Part shown: positions 34,751 through 43,663 of the stretch, piece by piece
Numbering within the stretch: the stretch's first letter is position 1
Layout: every line of letters begins with the position of its first letter
Assembly: GCF_017599325.1 (NCBI RefSeq)
Contig: NZ_JAGFVM010000030.1
Span: 62,001 to 126,000 of the forward strand
DNA from: Marinilactibacillus kalidii
Lineage (GTDB): Bacteria; Bacillota; Bacilli; Lactobacillales; Carnobacteriaceae_A
Direction: 5' to 3'
Length of the DNA stretch: 64,000 nt
The notes under the pieces: model-generated
What the model was told of the DNA's origin: nothing
Database searches by the model: none
What the model saw: the letters and a program-made list of their open reading frames with translations, nothing else
Position numbers and translations under genes: made by a program

Positions 34751-35875
34751 TTAGTTGTACCAATAACCACGTAAATCTTTCTCCATTCTTAGTAAAGCTT
34801 CCATGTAGAAATAATCTCCCCAAATAACAAAATCGTCAGGAGAATTGTTATCCCGAACGCTATAAGATCCATGATCCAACAAACCTTGCTCGTCGGGTTT
34901 TGATGCATATTCTGTTATCATTGTTTTCATTGATTTTTCAAGTGCTTCTTTTACTAATTGATAGTCTTTAGATGAAGGTTCTAATGACTGTAGTAATTCA
35001 TGAAACCCACATGCTGCAATGGCAGAAGCTGAACTATCCGGTTTGATATGCTCGTCTATGGGTGCATCAAAGTCCCAATGAGCTACGTAATTATCTGGAA
35101 GATGTTTGATAAAATATTTAGCTGTTCTCAATGAAGTTTCTAAATAGTCTGGATTACCCGTATAATGATACGCTAGTGCAAACCCTAACACAGCCCAAGC
35201 CTGTCCGCGTGTCCAAGTCGATCCATCAGCATAGCCTTGATGTGTTGCCCCTCTTTCAGGTTGTCCTGTATTTTGATCGAAATAAAAAGTATGGTAAGTA
35301 GAGTCGTCTCCTCTAACGAGATATTTTCTCGCATTATCAACGAAGGCTACTGCAGCCTTTTTATATTTCACATCACCAGTTAATGCACTTGCTGAAAATA
35401 GTAAAGGCATATTCATCATACAATCAATAATGATTCTTCCACCTAACGCTGGATCTTTAAAGGGCCCCCATGCTTGGATAATCCCTAAATCTTCACGATA
35501 CCGTTCCATCAGGCGATTTGCCGCTTTCACTGTCAGTTCCTTAGCTTCTTTATCTTGCTCAATTTGCCATTTCGCTCCAGTAGTGGGCGTATATAAAAAG
35601 CCAATATCATGCGTATCTAAATGCTTATCTGCTAATAATCGTTCTTTCATCTGTGCTGTTTTCTCACGTGCAGCTATTAAAAAGACGTCATCCTTACTAT
35701 ACTCATACGCTTGCCATATAACACCTACCCAAAAACCATCTGTCCAGTCTGTGTTGTCATTTAGACTATAAACCCCTTCTGTACTGGTGTGGGGGAAAGC
35801 GCGTCCAAATCGCTCAATATTCATTTTTACTTTTTCTAATGCTTCTTCAATTGCTCGTTTATACAGTTCAGTCAT
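34751..35875 (-). CDS. Unsaturated glucuronyl hydrolase, glycoside hydrolase family 88
   Basis: This 374-residue cytoplasmic (alpha/alpha)6-barrel enzyme removes the 4,5-unsaturated uronate left at the non-reducing end by polysaccharide lyases. It yields 5-dehydro-4-deoxyglucuronate, the KduI substrate. The family signatures THDIGFLY, GGRIIIDCMMNMPLL and GSTWTRGQAWAVLG are present, as is DFDAP followed by DSSASAIAACG. Catalytic Asp residues are in NDNTDW and IIDCMMN. ATG at 35875 is 7 bp from AGGAG; the in-frame ATG eight codons earlier lies inside the upstream gene. It is the last gene of the AraC-controlled operon and ends before a terminator. Confidence 0.9.
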   Translation of the reverse strand: MTELYKRAIEEALEKVKMNIERFGRAFPHTSTEGVYSLNDNTDWTDGFWVGVIWQAYEYSKDDVFLIAAREKTAQMKERLLADKHLDTHDIGFLYTPTTGAKWQIEQDKEAKELTVKAANRLMERYREDLGIIQAWGPFKDPALGGRIIIDCMMNMPLLFSASALTGDVKYKKAAVAFVDNARKYLVRGDDSTYHTFYFDQNTGQPERGATHQGYADGSTWTRGQAWAVLGFALAYHYTGNPDYLETSLRTAKYFIKHLPDNYVAHWDFDAPIDEHIKPDSSASAIAACGFHELLQSLEPSSKDYQLVKEALEKSMKTMITEYASKPDEQGLLDHGSYSVRDNNSPDDFVIWGDYFYMEALLRMEKDLRGYWYN

Positions 35876-35885
35876 CCTGATTCTC

Positions 35886-37709
35886 CTATTCTTTCTCACT
35901 TAATTTAATCGTGTTTCCATTAAACTGTACTGTATGATCTTCTATAGAATACGAAAGATCATTCATCTCTTTAGGAAACCCTTTTTCTTGCTTTGGAGAA
36001 CCATAAAAGCCATGGACCAGTGTATGTTCTCCAGGTTCTACAATCTCTTGAATAGATGGAATGATGGTATTTGGGTAAAGGAGATTGGTATTACTATTCG
36101 CTCTAATCTCAACAAGGTTACCATTCTCAAGTACATCGATCGCTCCTACGATGCCGTTCTCATTCTGCAAGTTGATTGCATATTGATGGGATTGCTTTGT
36201 TTCAAGTGATTTATTCGGTTGATTTCCCAATGCAAATCCCCCATCAGATAGGAATAATCGAGTATTTGTTTCGATTTTATGAACTCGAATATGCATTGGT
36301 GCTCCTGGTATGATCCACGTATGAACGGTAACATCGTCCCAAGGGCGCCACTTCATGTATTGAAACGATTTTGTGTACACTTTTTTGATGACTTTCCTTT
36401 TCACTCTATAATCCAGTTCATCCTTACTTAGTGCAAGCATCGAATCAAAGGCGCCTTCACCTAAAGTCAGATTAGAGCGCGGTACACTAAAGCCAAAATG
36501 GGTAGAATAAGCAAATTTCTCGTATTTTGCACCCGAATGGTTATGCATATCTAGATATTCATAGCCATTTGGAAACATCACAACTTGTCCATCTTTTCGA
36601 ACAATCGTTTGTTCGGTAATCCATTCATGCGTCAACGGTTGCACTTCAGGGAAAGCTTCTTCTTTTGCCGCCCAGAATAAGTGCTCTTCTGGTAAGGCTA
36701 AGATAAGCATGCTTTTAAAAGACCAATAAGGTGAACCCGGTGCATTGTAGTCTTCACTCATATGAAGATTCGGATAAGTATACCCTACTGAGAGCGTGCC
36801 ATCCCCATTAAACATCGGTTGTTTGAACCAGTACCGGAAATGTCTGAGTATCATTCCTTTGACCCAACCAAAATCATTCTTATCAACTTCAGCATAAATA
36901 TAAGCACTAAAGAAAGCTACCTGTGCAAAGCGGTACGTCATACTTCTTCCGTAAGGGATCCCTTGACCTTCTTCTGAAAACCAATACATAAACTTCTTCG
37001 CAAAAATCGCAGCTCTTTCTTTATAAAGCTTACTTCTTTTCGGATCATCTTCTTCCATTTCAGCCGCATATATCAAACTATAAAAGTGGATTGCAAAGGC
37101 TACGTAGTAATCTACATGCATCCCTACGCCATCACTATACCAACCGTCGCCTAGGTAAAAATCTTCAATTCTATTCAAGTTTCGCTCAATGAGTTCTTGA
37201 TTATAAGGTTCGCCCACCTTTTTTAATCCGGTATTAACGATGACAGCAAAGAATAACCAATTACAATCTACTGCCTCTACTTCATCAACTTGTTTGATAT
37301 ATTTGACGATCGCTGCTTTTTGATCGCTGGTCAATGGTTCCCAGAATGTGTCAGGAGCGACTATCATCATATAACCGATCGCTGCCATTTCGACGATCAA
37401 TTGATCAAAGTCTTTTAGCTTTCCCCAATATTCAGGATGTGCTGGATTCGTTCCTCTAATCATGCCTTCAAGTATTTTACTGCTTTGAGCATGTTTACTG
37501 CCACCTGCTTCAAGCGGTGCAAGTCCCCAAAGTAGTCGCAACATTGCTTCTACTCCTGCAGTTTTTTGTCCATAAATGGCACTGGTGAAAGCAAGATTTA
37601 GTCCAGTATGATCTTGCGTATATTTATCTTCTAGTGGGGCAAGAAATTGATTCATCGCATCAACGATATCTTTTCTTGTTTTAAGTGGGTTATCTTTCAA
37701 GGTTTGCAT
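35886..37709 (-). CDS. DUF2264 protein, probable exo-acting glycosidase (GH154-like)
   Basis: This 607-residue cytoplasmic protein shows DUF2264 features. The N-terminal helical domain has AGGSKHAQSSKILEG, DQLIVEMAAIGY and DCNWLFFAVIVNTGL. YLGDGWYSDGVGMHVDYYV and YGRSMTYRFAQVAFFSAY follow, then a beta-rich C-terminal third. To my knowledge DUF2264 proteins have been linked to CAZy GH154 glucuronidases, which would suit the next gene, GH88; this is family knowledge rather than something the sequence proves. ATG at 37709 is 7 bp from AGAGAGG, and an upstream in-frame ATG has no ribosome site. It is the middle gene of a three-gene operon. Confidence 0.82.
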   Translation of the reverse strand: MQTLKDNPLKTRKDIVDAMNQFLAPLEDKYTQDHTGLNLAFTSAIYGQKTAGVEAMLRLLWGLAPLEAGGSKHAQSSKILEGMIRGTNPAHPEYWGKLKDFDQLIVEMAAIGYMMIVAPDTFWEPLTSDQKAAIVKYIKQVDEVEAVDCNWLFFAVIVNTGLKKVGEPYNQELIERNLNRIEDFYLGDGWYSDGVGMHVDYYVAFAIHFYSLIYAAEMEEDDPKRSKLYKERAAIFAKKFMYWFSEEGQGIPYGRSMTYRFAQVAFFSAYIYAEVDKNDFGWVKGMILRHFRYWFKQPMFNGDGTLSVGYTYPNLHMSEDYNAPGSPYWSFKSMLILALPEEHLFWAAKEEAFPEVQPLTHEWITEQTIVRKDGQVVMFPNGYEYLDMHNHSGAKYEKFAYSTHFGFSVPRSNLTLGEGAFDSMLALSKDELDYRVKRKVIKKVYTKSFQYMKWRPWDDVTVHTWIIPGAPMHIRVHKIETNTRLFLSDGGFALGNQPNKSLETKQSHQYAINLQNENGIVGAIDVLENGNLVEIRANSNTNLLYPNTIIPSIQEIVEPGEHTLVHGFYGSPKQEKGFPKEMNDLSYSIEDHTVQFNGNTIKLSEKE

Positions 37710-37743
37710 AGGTTGACCTCTCTTCTTACGTAATCTTTTACTC

Positions 37744-38580
37744 TTACTGGATGTTTCTACCATAAGTATCAATCTGGCTTAAGGCAGGAAATGACGAAGC
37801 ACTGTCAGATGACTTGATTAAATTTTTAAGTATGATTACTGACGTTTTTCGTTCATTTATACTGAAGGACTGTGTGTGTGCGGTCTGTTCTAAACCGAGT
37901 TTTTCTTCACTACCATCTGAAAATACAACAGTTGCCGAAACCCAATAGTTGTCATGAGGGAAATCAGCTCGTAACGTTAGATCAATTCTATTAATCCTGA
38001 CAGTTCGTCCATAATCAATCGTTAACATCGCATCATCTTGCTGGTTGATTCCCCAAGATTGATAAGGGTAACTACCATGGCTATTATTCGCATAGATGCC
38101 ATCAATCGCGTTACGTGCAAAGAAAGTCGCATCATTTCTCGTTTCCACATTAGCAGAAGCATGCGGAAAGGCGCCTGTCTCATCCTTTAAATCATGCGTG
38201 TTACGAGATAAATTCTGATAATTTTCAATCTCATGCTTCATAGCATATCGAGCAGAAATGTAATGGTTATATCCTTTAAAAGCAATATCAGCAGAAGATT
38301 CTATCCAATTTTTCTCAAGTGGAACATCGTAACGAAATTTCTTATCTTTTATAAAGATCATATTCGGTGCTAACGTTTTATCTAACTGTACAATCACATA
38401 CTGTTTTTCTTTGGAGAGGGTTATCTCAAAGTAATCACCAATTTCAAAAGTCATCATCTGATTAGATAAATAAACCCTTTCATCATCTTCGGCCATCATA
38501 GAATGACAAAAATCTTCATAGGTATTTGAGGCTTGTTTGATTCTGCCATTTTTATCGTAAAGTACGAGTTGAATTGTCAT
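37744..38580 (-). CDS. Putative carbohydrate-binding protein with discoidin-like fold
   Basis: This 278-residue protein lacks a signal peptide. Residues about 145-270 have the pattern of F5/8 type C or CBM32-like domains: a conserved segment ARNAIDGIYANNSHGSYPYQ, WGINQQDDAMLTIDYG, then VRINRIDLTLRADFPHDNYW and VVFSDGS. The first 110 residues are a separate beta-rich part that I do not recognise. It is the first gene of the operon with DUF2264 and GH88, 34 bp before the former. It may hold or present oligosaccharide to these enzymes. An intracellular binding protein of this kind is unusual and the function is inferred. Confidence 0.65.
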   Translation of the reverse strand: MTIQLVLYDKNGRIKQASNTYEDFCHSMMAEDDERVYLSNQMMTFEIGDYFEITLSKEKQYVIVQLDKTLAPNMIFIKDKKFRYDVPLEKNWIESSADIAFKGYNHYISARYAMKHEIENYQNLSRNTHDLKDETGAFPHASANVETRNDATFFARNAIDGIYANNSHGSYPYQSWGINQQDDAMLTIDYGRTVRINRIDLTLRADFPHDNYWVSATVVFSDGSEEKLGLEQTAHTQSFSINERKTSVIILKNLIKSSDSASSFPALSQIDTYGRNIQ

Positions 38581-38641
38581 AAAATAATACCCCTTTTATA
38601 ATTTCTGCTATAATCCATCCGTTATTTGTAGCCTATTGCTT

Positions 38642-38673
38642 GCTAACCTATTTAGCTATTTTCTGTTTTAATC
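38642..38673. promoter_or_regulatory. Candidate AraC operator, distal copy
   Basis: GCTAACCTATTTAGCTATTT aligns over about 31 bp with the element at 38823, including a shared TTTTAATC end. It lies between the palindrome and the GH88-operon start codon. Confidence 0.5.
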
Positions 38674-38787
38674 ACATGAAAATGTTCTCTAAAACAATCA
38701 AACATACTGTTACCAGTTTGTTTTTAAAACAATCCTAATCAATTTAGAATTTTTGTTGATTAACTGTTATAATAAACCTACCACCTT

Positions 38788-38846
38788 TATGTAAGCGTTA
38801 CAATTACGCATTCTGTTTTTTACTAACTTATTTCACTATTTAATCG
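38788..38846. promoter_or_regulatory. cre-like palindrome plus AraC operator, GH88 operon
   Basis: TGTAAGCGTTACA (38790-38802) is followed 33 bp later, start to start, by CTAACTTATTT (38823), itself preceded by a T run. The same two elements at the same spacing occur upstream of the binding-lipoprotein gene at 43.7 kb. I infer a CcpA or LacI-type site overlapping the -35 and an adjacent activator site for the AraC protein. Confidence 0.6.
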
Positions 38847-38885
38847 GTTTAATCGAATCAAAAATAAATTTAAAGGAAGATGCTC

Positions 38886-39674
38886 ATGACGCTATCATTT
38901 GAATTTATCACTGGCGGTCTTAATACATATCATGTACCTTCTTATAAAATGGATCGGCCTTCTGGCGTTCCAAATTATGTTTTACTTCTAATTAAAACAC
39001 CGGCTCTTTTTACGCTCAATGGTAGAAAAAAACGTGTAGAACCGAATACGGTGATCATCATTGAACCTGGAACCTCTTATAGTTATTTTAATCCTGAAGG
39101 TAGTTATATAGACGATTGGATCCATTTTGATACAAAAGAGGTGGTGTTAGAACAAATTGGCCTTCCAACAAATACTTTTATCCGTATTATTGAACAGACA
39201 AATATTCATTTATTGGTCCAAGAATTACTATGGGAATATAATTATACGGCTCACCGCATTAGAAGCGAAAATATCTCCCTACTGATTCAATTAATCTTGA
39301 ATAATATCCTTGTTTCTTACGAATCAAAAGATTTCAAAAAAAATTACAGCCCCTATAATAAGAAACTAAGAAAATTTCGTATAGAAATCCAAGCGAACCC
39401 AGAAATCAATTATACTTCTGAAGAAATAGCGGAGAAAATCGGAATCAGCAATTCCTATTTTCAACATCTCTATAAAAATCTATTTGGCATTTCCTTTAGA
39501 AAAGATTTCATTCTTATGCGAATCGACTACGCGAAACAATTGATGATCTTGACTGACTACCCCTTAAGCAAAATAGCTGAAGTCTGTGGTTACGCTTCAG
39601 AAGTCCATTTTTATCGTCAATTTAAAAAAGTAACCGGTCTGACGCCATCAGCCTATAAAAATTTAGAAAAATAA
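38886..39674 (+). CDS. AraC-family transcriptional regulator of the GH88 operon
   Basis: This 262-residue regulator has an N-terminal cupin-type sensing domain (about 1-150). It contains NGRKKRVEPNTVIIIEPGTS and YIDDWIHFD. A C-terminal pair of helix-turn-helix motifs (about 165-260) contains TSEEIAEKIGISNSYFQHLYKN and YPLSKIAEVCGYASEVHFYRQFKK. ATG at 38886 is 6 bp from AAAGGAAG; the ATG at 38880 is too close. It is divergent from the discoidin-like/DUF2264/GH88 operon. Repeated sites suggest that it activates that operon and the lipoprotein at 42-43.6 kb. The inducer is probably an oligosaccharide or sugar derived from it. Confidence 0.9.
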   Translation: MTLSFEFITGGLNTYHVPSYKMDRPSGVPNYVLLLIKTPALFTLNGRKKRVEPNTVIIIEPGTSYSYFNPEGSYIDDWIHFDTKEVVLEQIGLPTNTFIRIIEQTNIHLLVQELLWEYNYTAHRIRSENISLLIQLILNNILVSYESKDFKKNYSPYNKKLRKFRIEIQANPEINYTSEEIAEKIGISNSYFQHLYKNLFGISFRKDFILMRIDYAKQLMILTDYPLSKIAEVCGYASEVHFYRQFKKVTGLTPSAYKNLEK

Positions 39675-39718
39675 AGAAGCAATCGATTTATATTGAAATA
39701 AATCGACTGCTTCTTTAT
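39671..39718. terminator. Bidirectional terminator between araC-type gene and nanE
   Basis: ATAAAGAAGCAATCGATTTA pairs with TAAATCGACTGCTTCTTTAT with one mismatch. The hairpin is A-rich on one side and T-rich on the other, suiting both convergent genes. Confidence 0.88.
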
Positions 39719-40404
39719 TTATGTTTTATTTCATCGGTAAACTTTTGTGTAATCAGCTGGGGTCTTGTAATCGCACTACCGACAACGACAGCATGAACGC
39801 CTAATTCTAGGCAGCGTTTAGCTTTTTGAGGTGTATCAATTTTCCCTTCTGCAATAACAGGGGTTTGTACTTTAGTAAGAATCTCTTTTAATTTTTCAAA
39901 ATCATTATCCGCAATGTTCAACCCATTTGAATAAGTTGTATACCCCATCAACGTAGTAGACAAAATATCAAATCCTAAGTTTTCAGCAGTGACGACTTCT
40001 TCAACCGTAGAGGCATCTGCCATCAACACTGCATTTTTATATTTTGAGCGAATTTCTTTGATAAAGGTTTCTAAAGTGACTCCACCTGGTCGCGTTTGCT
40101 TCGTAGCATCGAGCGCAATAATATCACAACCAACTGCCATCAATTCATCTATCTCTTTCATAGTAGCCGTAATATAGACCGAAGAATCATCATAGTCTCT
40201 TTTGACAATCCCAATAATTGGTAAGCTTGTCTGTGATTTGATTTCAGCGATATCTTCTTTTGAATTCGCACGGATTCCTATTGCTCCGCCTTGTTCTGCA
40301 GCTACTGCCATTCTGCTCATAATATAAGAGCTATGCAGTGGTTCATCTGGTAAAGCTTGGCAGGAAACAATCAGTCCACCTTTAATTTTCTCTAGAACTG
40401 TCAT
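39715..40404 (-). CDS. nanE: N-acetylmannosamine-6-phosphate 2-epimerase
   Basis: This 229-residue TIM-barrel epimerase interconverts ManNAc-6-phosphate and GlcNAc-6-phosphate. The family motifs [56 protein letters not shown] and [14 protein letters not shown] are all present. The catalytic Lys is in GIVKRDYDD. The length is normal. Elsewhere it belongs to sialic acid catabolism, but no nanA, nanK or sialidase gene is nearby. Here it follows an M24-like gene by 12 bp. Its link to a uronate/rhamnose locus suggests salvage of an amino-sugar component of the same glycan; this is inference. Confidence 0.92.
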   Translation of the reverse strand: MTVLEKIKGGLIVSCQALPDEPLHSSYIMSRMAVAAEQGGAIGIRANSKEDIAEIKSQTSLPIIGIVKRDYDDSSVYITATMKEIDELMAVGCDIIALDATKQTRPGGVTLETFIKEIRSKYKNAVLMADASTVEEVVTAENLGFDILSTTLMGYTTYSNGLNIADNDFEKLKEILTKVQTPVIAEGKIDTPQKAKRCLELGVHAVVVGSAITRPQLITQKFTDEIKHK

Positions 40405-40416
40405 CAGTTTACTCCT

Positions 40417-41820
40417 TTAATTTTTAGTATCATTCGATTCTATTACAATTGCTTTTTCTTTGTTTAATAAAAAGGGTCTCAAATAAGGGAAAGCATTACC
40501 TAACGGCATCATATCCGCATGGATTTTAATCCCTAATGTATGCTCAATATACTCTCTTCTCGCACACATTCTCTCCCACATTTCAGGATATGTCTGTTGA
40601 ATATCTCTTCTAAGCGTTTCATCTGCGAGAAGTATGCCACCTTCTGCACTTGTGCCAGACATTCCTTTAATTGATGGAATAATATCAACTTGAAATAACA
40701 TACCACTTTTCAAAAGAACGTCAGAATTTTCATAAATCGGTGAAGCCATCCATTCCTCATCTGCAACGTAATGGCCAGGGTTAAGATGCCATCCAAACTG
40801 CTCTTTTGGTAATACATTCTCAATTAGTTGATAAACTTCTTTACCAGACAAACCAACTTTGACAGACGATAACCAAGTAGCTATCGCTTTAAAATATGGA
40901 TAGACAACTTCTTCAAGGTAGTTCTCTTGTCCAGCAGGTAACTCTGATGCATCGTGCACAGCGAATGCACTTCGACTTTGCAGACCACCTTTATAGCCAA
41001 CAGTCAAAGATACGGGTTCTCCTATAGCAATGGGTTTGTGCCCAGGATACAAACGAGCTTGTTCAAATCGTTGTCCGGTCGCCGCGATTGTGACTACACT
41101 ATTTGGCTGACCTTGAGCATTCAGTATTTGACCTATTTCCATTTCAGTTTTACCAATCTCAACCGCTTCTAGTGCTTTTAGTATTTGAGCAGAAGCGAGT
41201 GAAGCGCCGAATTCATAATGGGCGATTTCATTGACATTGTTAGTGGTGCGAACACCATTATCGCCAATAAATAGCTTAGTTGCATTTACCAAATGTTCAT
41301 TGCCGACCTGTTCTCTAATCGTATCGACAATGTAAGCAGGCATATCAAATAGTTTCTCAGCTTTTTCATTCTGACCAGTGAAAAGTTTCCAACCAACCAA
41401 TCCAATAGTCCCCTCTGTTTTAAATAAGGAACGATTCAAATAGTCCGAGATAGGCCGGTCATCAAATAATGGTTGATTCGGTAATGAGAAATGTGGGCAA
41501 TGAATCACTTCACCTTTTAACCTTGCATGTTTCTCTAGTTTTAGATTCTCATTTCCAAGTACATAGATGACTCGACCATCATCGTGAAGGATCAATAAAG
41601 CTTCTTCGAAGCGAGTCAAGAATCCTGTAAGGTACTCGAAATTCGATCCATGTTCAAGATCTTCGTAAATCACTAGTGTAGATAATTGTTCTGCTTTCAT
41701 TTTAGCAAGAATACGATCATAACGTTCTTTCATTGTTTGATCTGATAGGGTTACTGGCTCAATGTTATTTTCATATTCAGGTGCTTGTACATTTGCTAGG
41801 GTAGCTTTTAATTCACTCAT
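40417..41820 (-). CDS. M24-family (Xaa-Pro peptidase fold) protein with degraded metal site
   Basis: This 467-residue protein has a creatinase-like N-terminal domain (about 25-180), beginning RYDRILAKMKAEQLSTLVIY. The C-terminal pita-bread domain is of the M24 fold. The usual metal ligands are mostly absent. The segment that normally reads D-x-G...GY-x-SD is PVSLTVGYKGGLQSRSAF. The final Glu of the GM...EPG motif is Asp in FQVDIIPS. It therefore is unlikely to be a normal metallopeptidase. ATG at 41820 is 7 bp from GAGGAG. The gene is 12 bp upstream of nanE. The role is unknown; a creatinase-like or binding function on a modified sugar is one speculation. Confidence 0.8.
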   Translation of the reverse strand: MSELKATLANVQAPEYENNIEPVTLSDQTMKERYDRILAKMKAEQLSTLVIYEDLEHGSNFEYLTGFLTRFEEALLILHDDGRVIYVLGNENLKLEKHARLKGEVIHCPHFSLPNQPLFDDRPISDYLNRSLFKTEGTIGLVGWKLFTGQNEKAEKLFDMPAYIVDTIREQVGNEHLVNATKLFIGDNGVRTTNNVNEIAHYEFGASLASAQILKALEAVEIGKTEMEIGQILNAQGQPNSVVTIAATGQRFEQARLYPGHKPIAIGEPVSLTVGYKGGLQSRSAFAVHDASELPAGQENYLEEVVYPYFKAIATWLSSVKVGLSGKEVYQLIENVLPKEQFGWHLNPGHYVADEEWMASPIYENSDVLLKSGMLFQVDIIPSIKGMSGTSAEGGILLADETLRRDIQQTYPEMWERMCARREYIEHTLGIKIHADMMPLGNAFPYLRPFLLNKEKAIVIESNDTKN

Positions 41821-41983
41821 ACTTGAACTCCTCTTCAATTAACAATCTGTCTTTAGTTTAACACATGTTTGATTTGAAGAAGCAATAGATTCAATACAGT
41901 AAAAAAAGACCTTAATTGTTCGCTTAAATCGAACGCAAACGAGAGATACGTCCGAAAACTACTAGACCATTTAAGAAAATGAC

Positions 41984-42018
41984 AAAAACGAGACTAGGTA
42001 TTTCCCCCAATCTCGTTC
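41984..42018 (-). terminator. Terminator of the binding-lipoprotein gene
   Basis: On the minus strand AACGAGATTGGGGG pairs with CCTAGTCTCGTT and is followed by a T run. It lies between the lipoprotein stop and the M24-like gene, so the two are probably separate transcripts. Confidence 0.78.
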
Positions 42019-42042
42019 TTTGCACTTAGTATGTTCTGCTTA

Positions 42043-43623
42043 TTATCTAGAAAGATACCTTTGGTAAGCATCATTTCTAATCTCAAGCATTCGATCTAAT
42101 CCAATATCATTCAATTCCTTAATGAACTCATCAAACTCATCCATGCTTCTGCTTCCAGTAACAAACTTGATTGCTTCTTCTAAGACATAAGTATTCATAA
42201 CATTATTTAAATTAGCATCTTCTCTTCTTTCCTCAGCAGTCATTGTAATGGCCGCAGGAATCTTGGCTGCTATCGCCTCTTCTTGACCTTCTGACCATTC
42301 AAACATCGCGTCATAAGTTGGTTCATCCAATCTAAGCTCGATGAATCTTGCTGCTTGCTCACCTAGACCATATCCTAAGTTCCCAGTATAAAGTGCCAGA
42401 GCCGCATCTTTTCCTAGATCATGTTCTTCTATAAAATCTGTGAATTCAACTTCTCCATCTACCTTTTCCCAAGTTTCGCCTTCAGTACCATAGTTCCAAT
42501 AATTATATCCTTCTTCGGTGAATACCCAGTCTAAAAACTTATAAGCATTATCTAGTCTTTCTTCATCTATACTAGTTGAGATCGCAAAACCATCTGTTAC
42601 GTACATGTCCTCAACGAATATTGAAGCTGCCATTTCCCCATTTGCTTGTTTAGGATAAGGAATTCCTATCCAATCCGCTCCTGTATCTTCTGTAATTGCT
42701 TGATTATTGAATGCTAACAATGTACCACTATTCATGTAAGTCAATCCAATTTCGTCTTGGAATGCTTTTGTATGAAGCGCTTGATCATCCATTGTAACAA
42801 AATCAGGATCTAGTAGGTTTCTTTCATATAGATCATTTAGCCAAGCCATATAGTCTAACCATTCAGGCTGAGTCTGAGCCATTTTGATTTCACCATCTTC
42901 TAGGAAAAATCTTGCTTCAAACGATCCATGAGCTCCAAATGAACCAGCCATACCCAGGTTCATTCTCCAGTTAGAAAGTATAGAGAATTGAGTGCCATAA
43001 TTTTCGTAGAAGTTCTCGATAACTGCAGTGAATTCATCTATATTTTCTGGAATAGCCAAATTCTGCTCTTCTAGCCAATCACGTCTGACCATCGGACCAT
43101 GAAAAACAGTTTGGAAAGGTTCTTCCCTGTAAAAACCAATCATATAATACTTACCGTCGTCCGTTCTCATCGCTCTATCGATCTCTGGATTATCTTGTAA
43201 GAATTTCCAATAATTTGGTGCTTTTTCAGGAAGGTCATCGGTTAGATCTCTAATGATTCCTTCGTCGATCGCACGACTAGCTTCACCCATCCAATTATGC
43301 CAAATCAAGTCTGGTAGTACGTCTTGCGTAATCATTAAATTATATGCTTGTTCTGTATCTGTTCCCTCGGTAGGAAACTGCCATTCTAAGTTTAAATCTA
43401 AATTCTCAGCTAAACCGGTGTGAAATGGAGATTCTTCCGCTGATCCAATAGAAGAATGTGGTGGTACGCCTCCCCAGACCCATAAAGAGTCATCATCAAG
43501 ATCTGGCTCTGCCATTGTGTCACCTTCTGTTTCGTTACTTCCGTTTCCATCTCCACACCCAGCAATTAACAAAGACCCAACCACGCTTAAAAATAATAGA
43601 CTACGATACTTTTTATTCAACAT
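42043..43623 (-). CDS. ABC transporter substrate-binding lipoprotein, LplA-like, orphan
   Basis: This 526-residue extracellular solute-binding protein has a lipoprotein signal peptide with lipobox LIAGC (about residue 22). Segments such as WQFPTEGTDTEQAYNLMITQ, LPDLIWHNWMGEA, YMIGFYREEP and RRDWLEEQNL are typical of the large LplA/YtcQ group. In Bacillus, members of that group serve uptake of rhamnogalacturonan oligosaccharides together with LplB/YtcP permeases. No permease gene is adjacent here. ATG at 43623 is 7 bp from AGGAGG and is better than the ATG three bases earlier. The promoter has the same cre-like and AraC elements as the GH88 operon, so the two are probably co-regulated. Confidence 0.88.
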   Translation of the reverse strand: MLNKKYRSLLFLSVVGSLLIAGCGDGNGSNETEGDTMAEPDLDDDSLWVWGGVPPHSSIGSAEESPFHTGLAENLDLNLEWQFPTEGTDTEQAYNLMITQDVLPDLIWHNWMGEASRAIDEGIIRDLTDDLPEKAPNYWKFLQDNPEIDRAMRTDDGKYYMIGFYREEPFQTVFHGPMVRRDWLEEQNLAIPENIDEFTAVIENFYENYGTQFSILSNWRMNLGMAGSFGAHGSFEARFFLEDGEIKMAQTQPEWLDYMAWLNDLYERNLLDPDFVTMDDQALHTKAFQDEIGLTYMNSGTLLAFNNQAITEDTGADWIGIPYPKQANGEMAASIFVEDMYVTDGFAISTSIDEERLDNAYKFLDWVFTEEGYNYWNYGTEGETWEKVDGEVEFTDFIEEHDLGKDAALALYTGNLGYGLGEQAARFIELRLDEPTYDAMFEWSEGQEEAIAAKIPAAITMTAEERREDANLNNVMNTYVLEEAIKFVTGSRSMDEFDEFIKELNDIGLDRMLEIRNDAYQRYLSR

Positions 43624-43663
43624 CATTTCCCCTCCTAAAAATAGTATTTTTACTGATGAAATA

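Larger units (their letters stand above)
38581..38885. other. Divergent control region between the GH88 operon and its AraC regulator
   Basis: These 305 bp hold no gene. They carry two copies of CTAAC(C/T)TATTT (38643 and 38823) and the palindrome TGTAAGCGTTACA (38790-38802). An extended -10 promoter TGTTATAAT (38765-38773) drives the plus-strand AraC gene. A minus-strand -35 TTGTAA overlaps the palindrome but has only a weak -10, as at activator-dependent promoters. Confidence 0.65.

Noticed and set aside
41900-41980. Possible copy of the 20.7-kb intergenic repeat
   Set aside because: Only the short word CGAACGCAA is shared, which is not enough to call a repeat.
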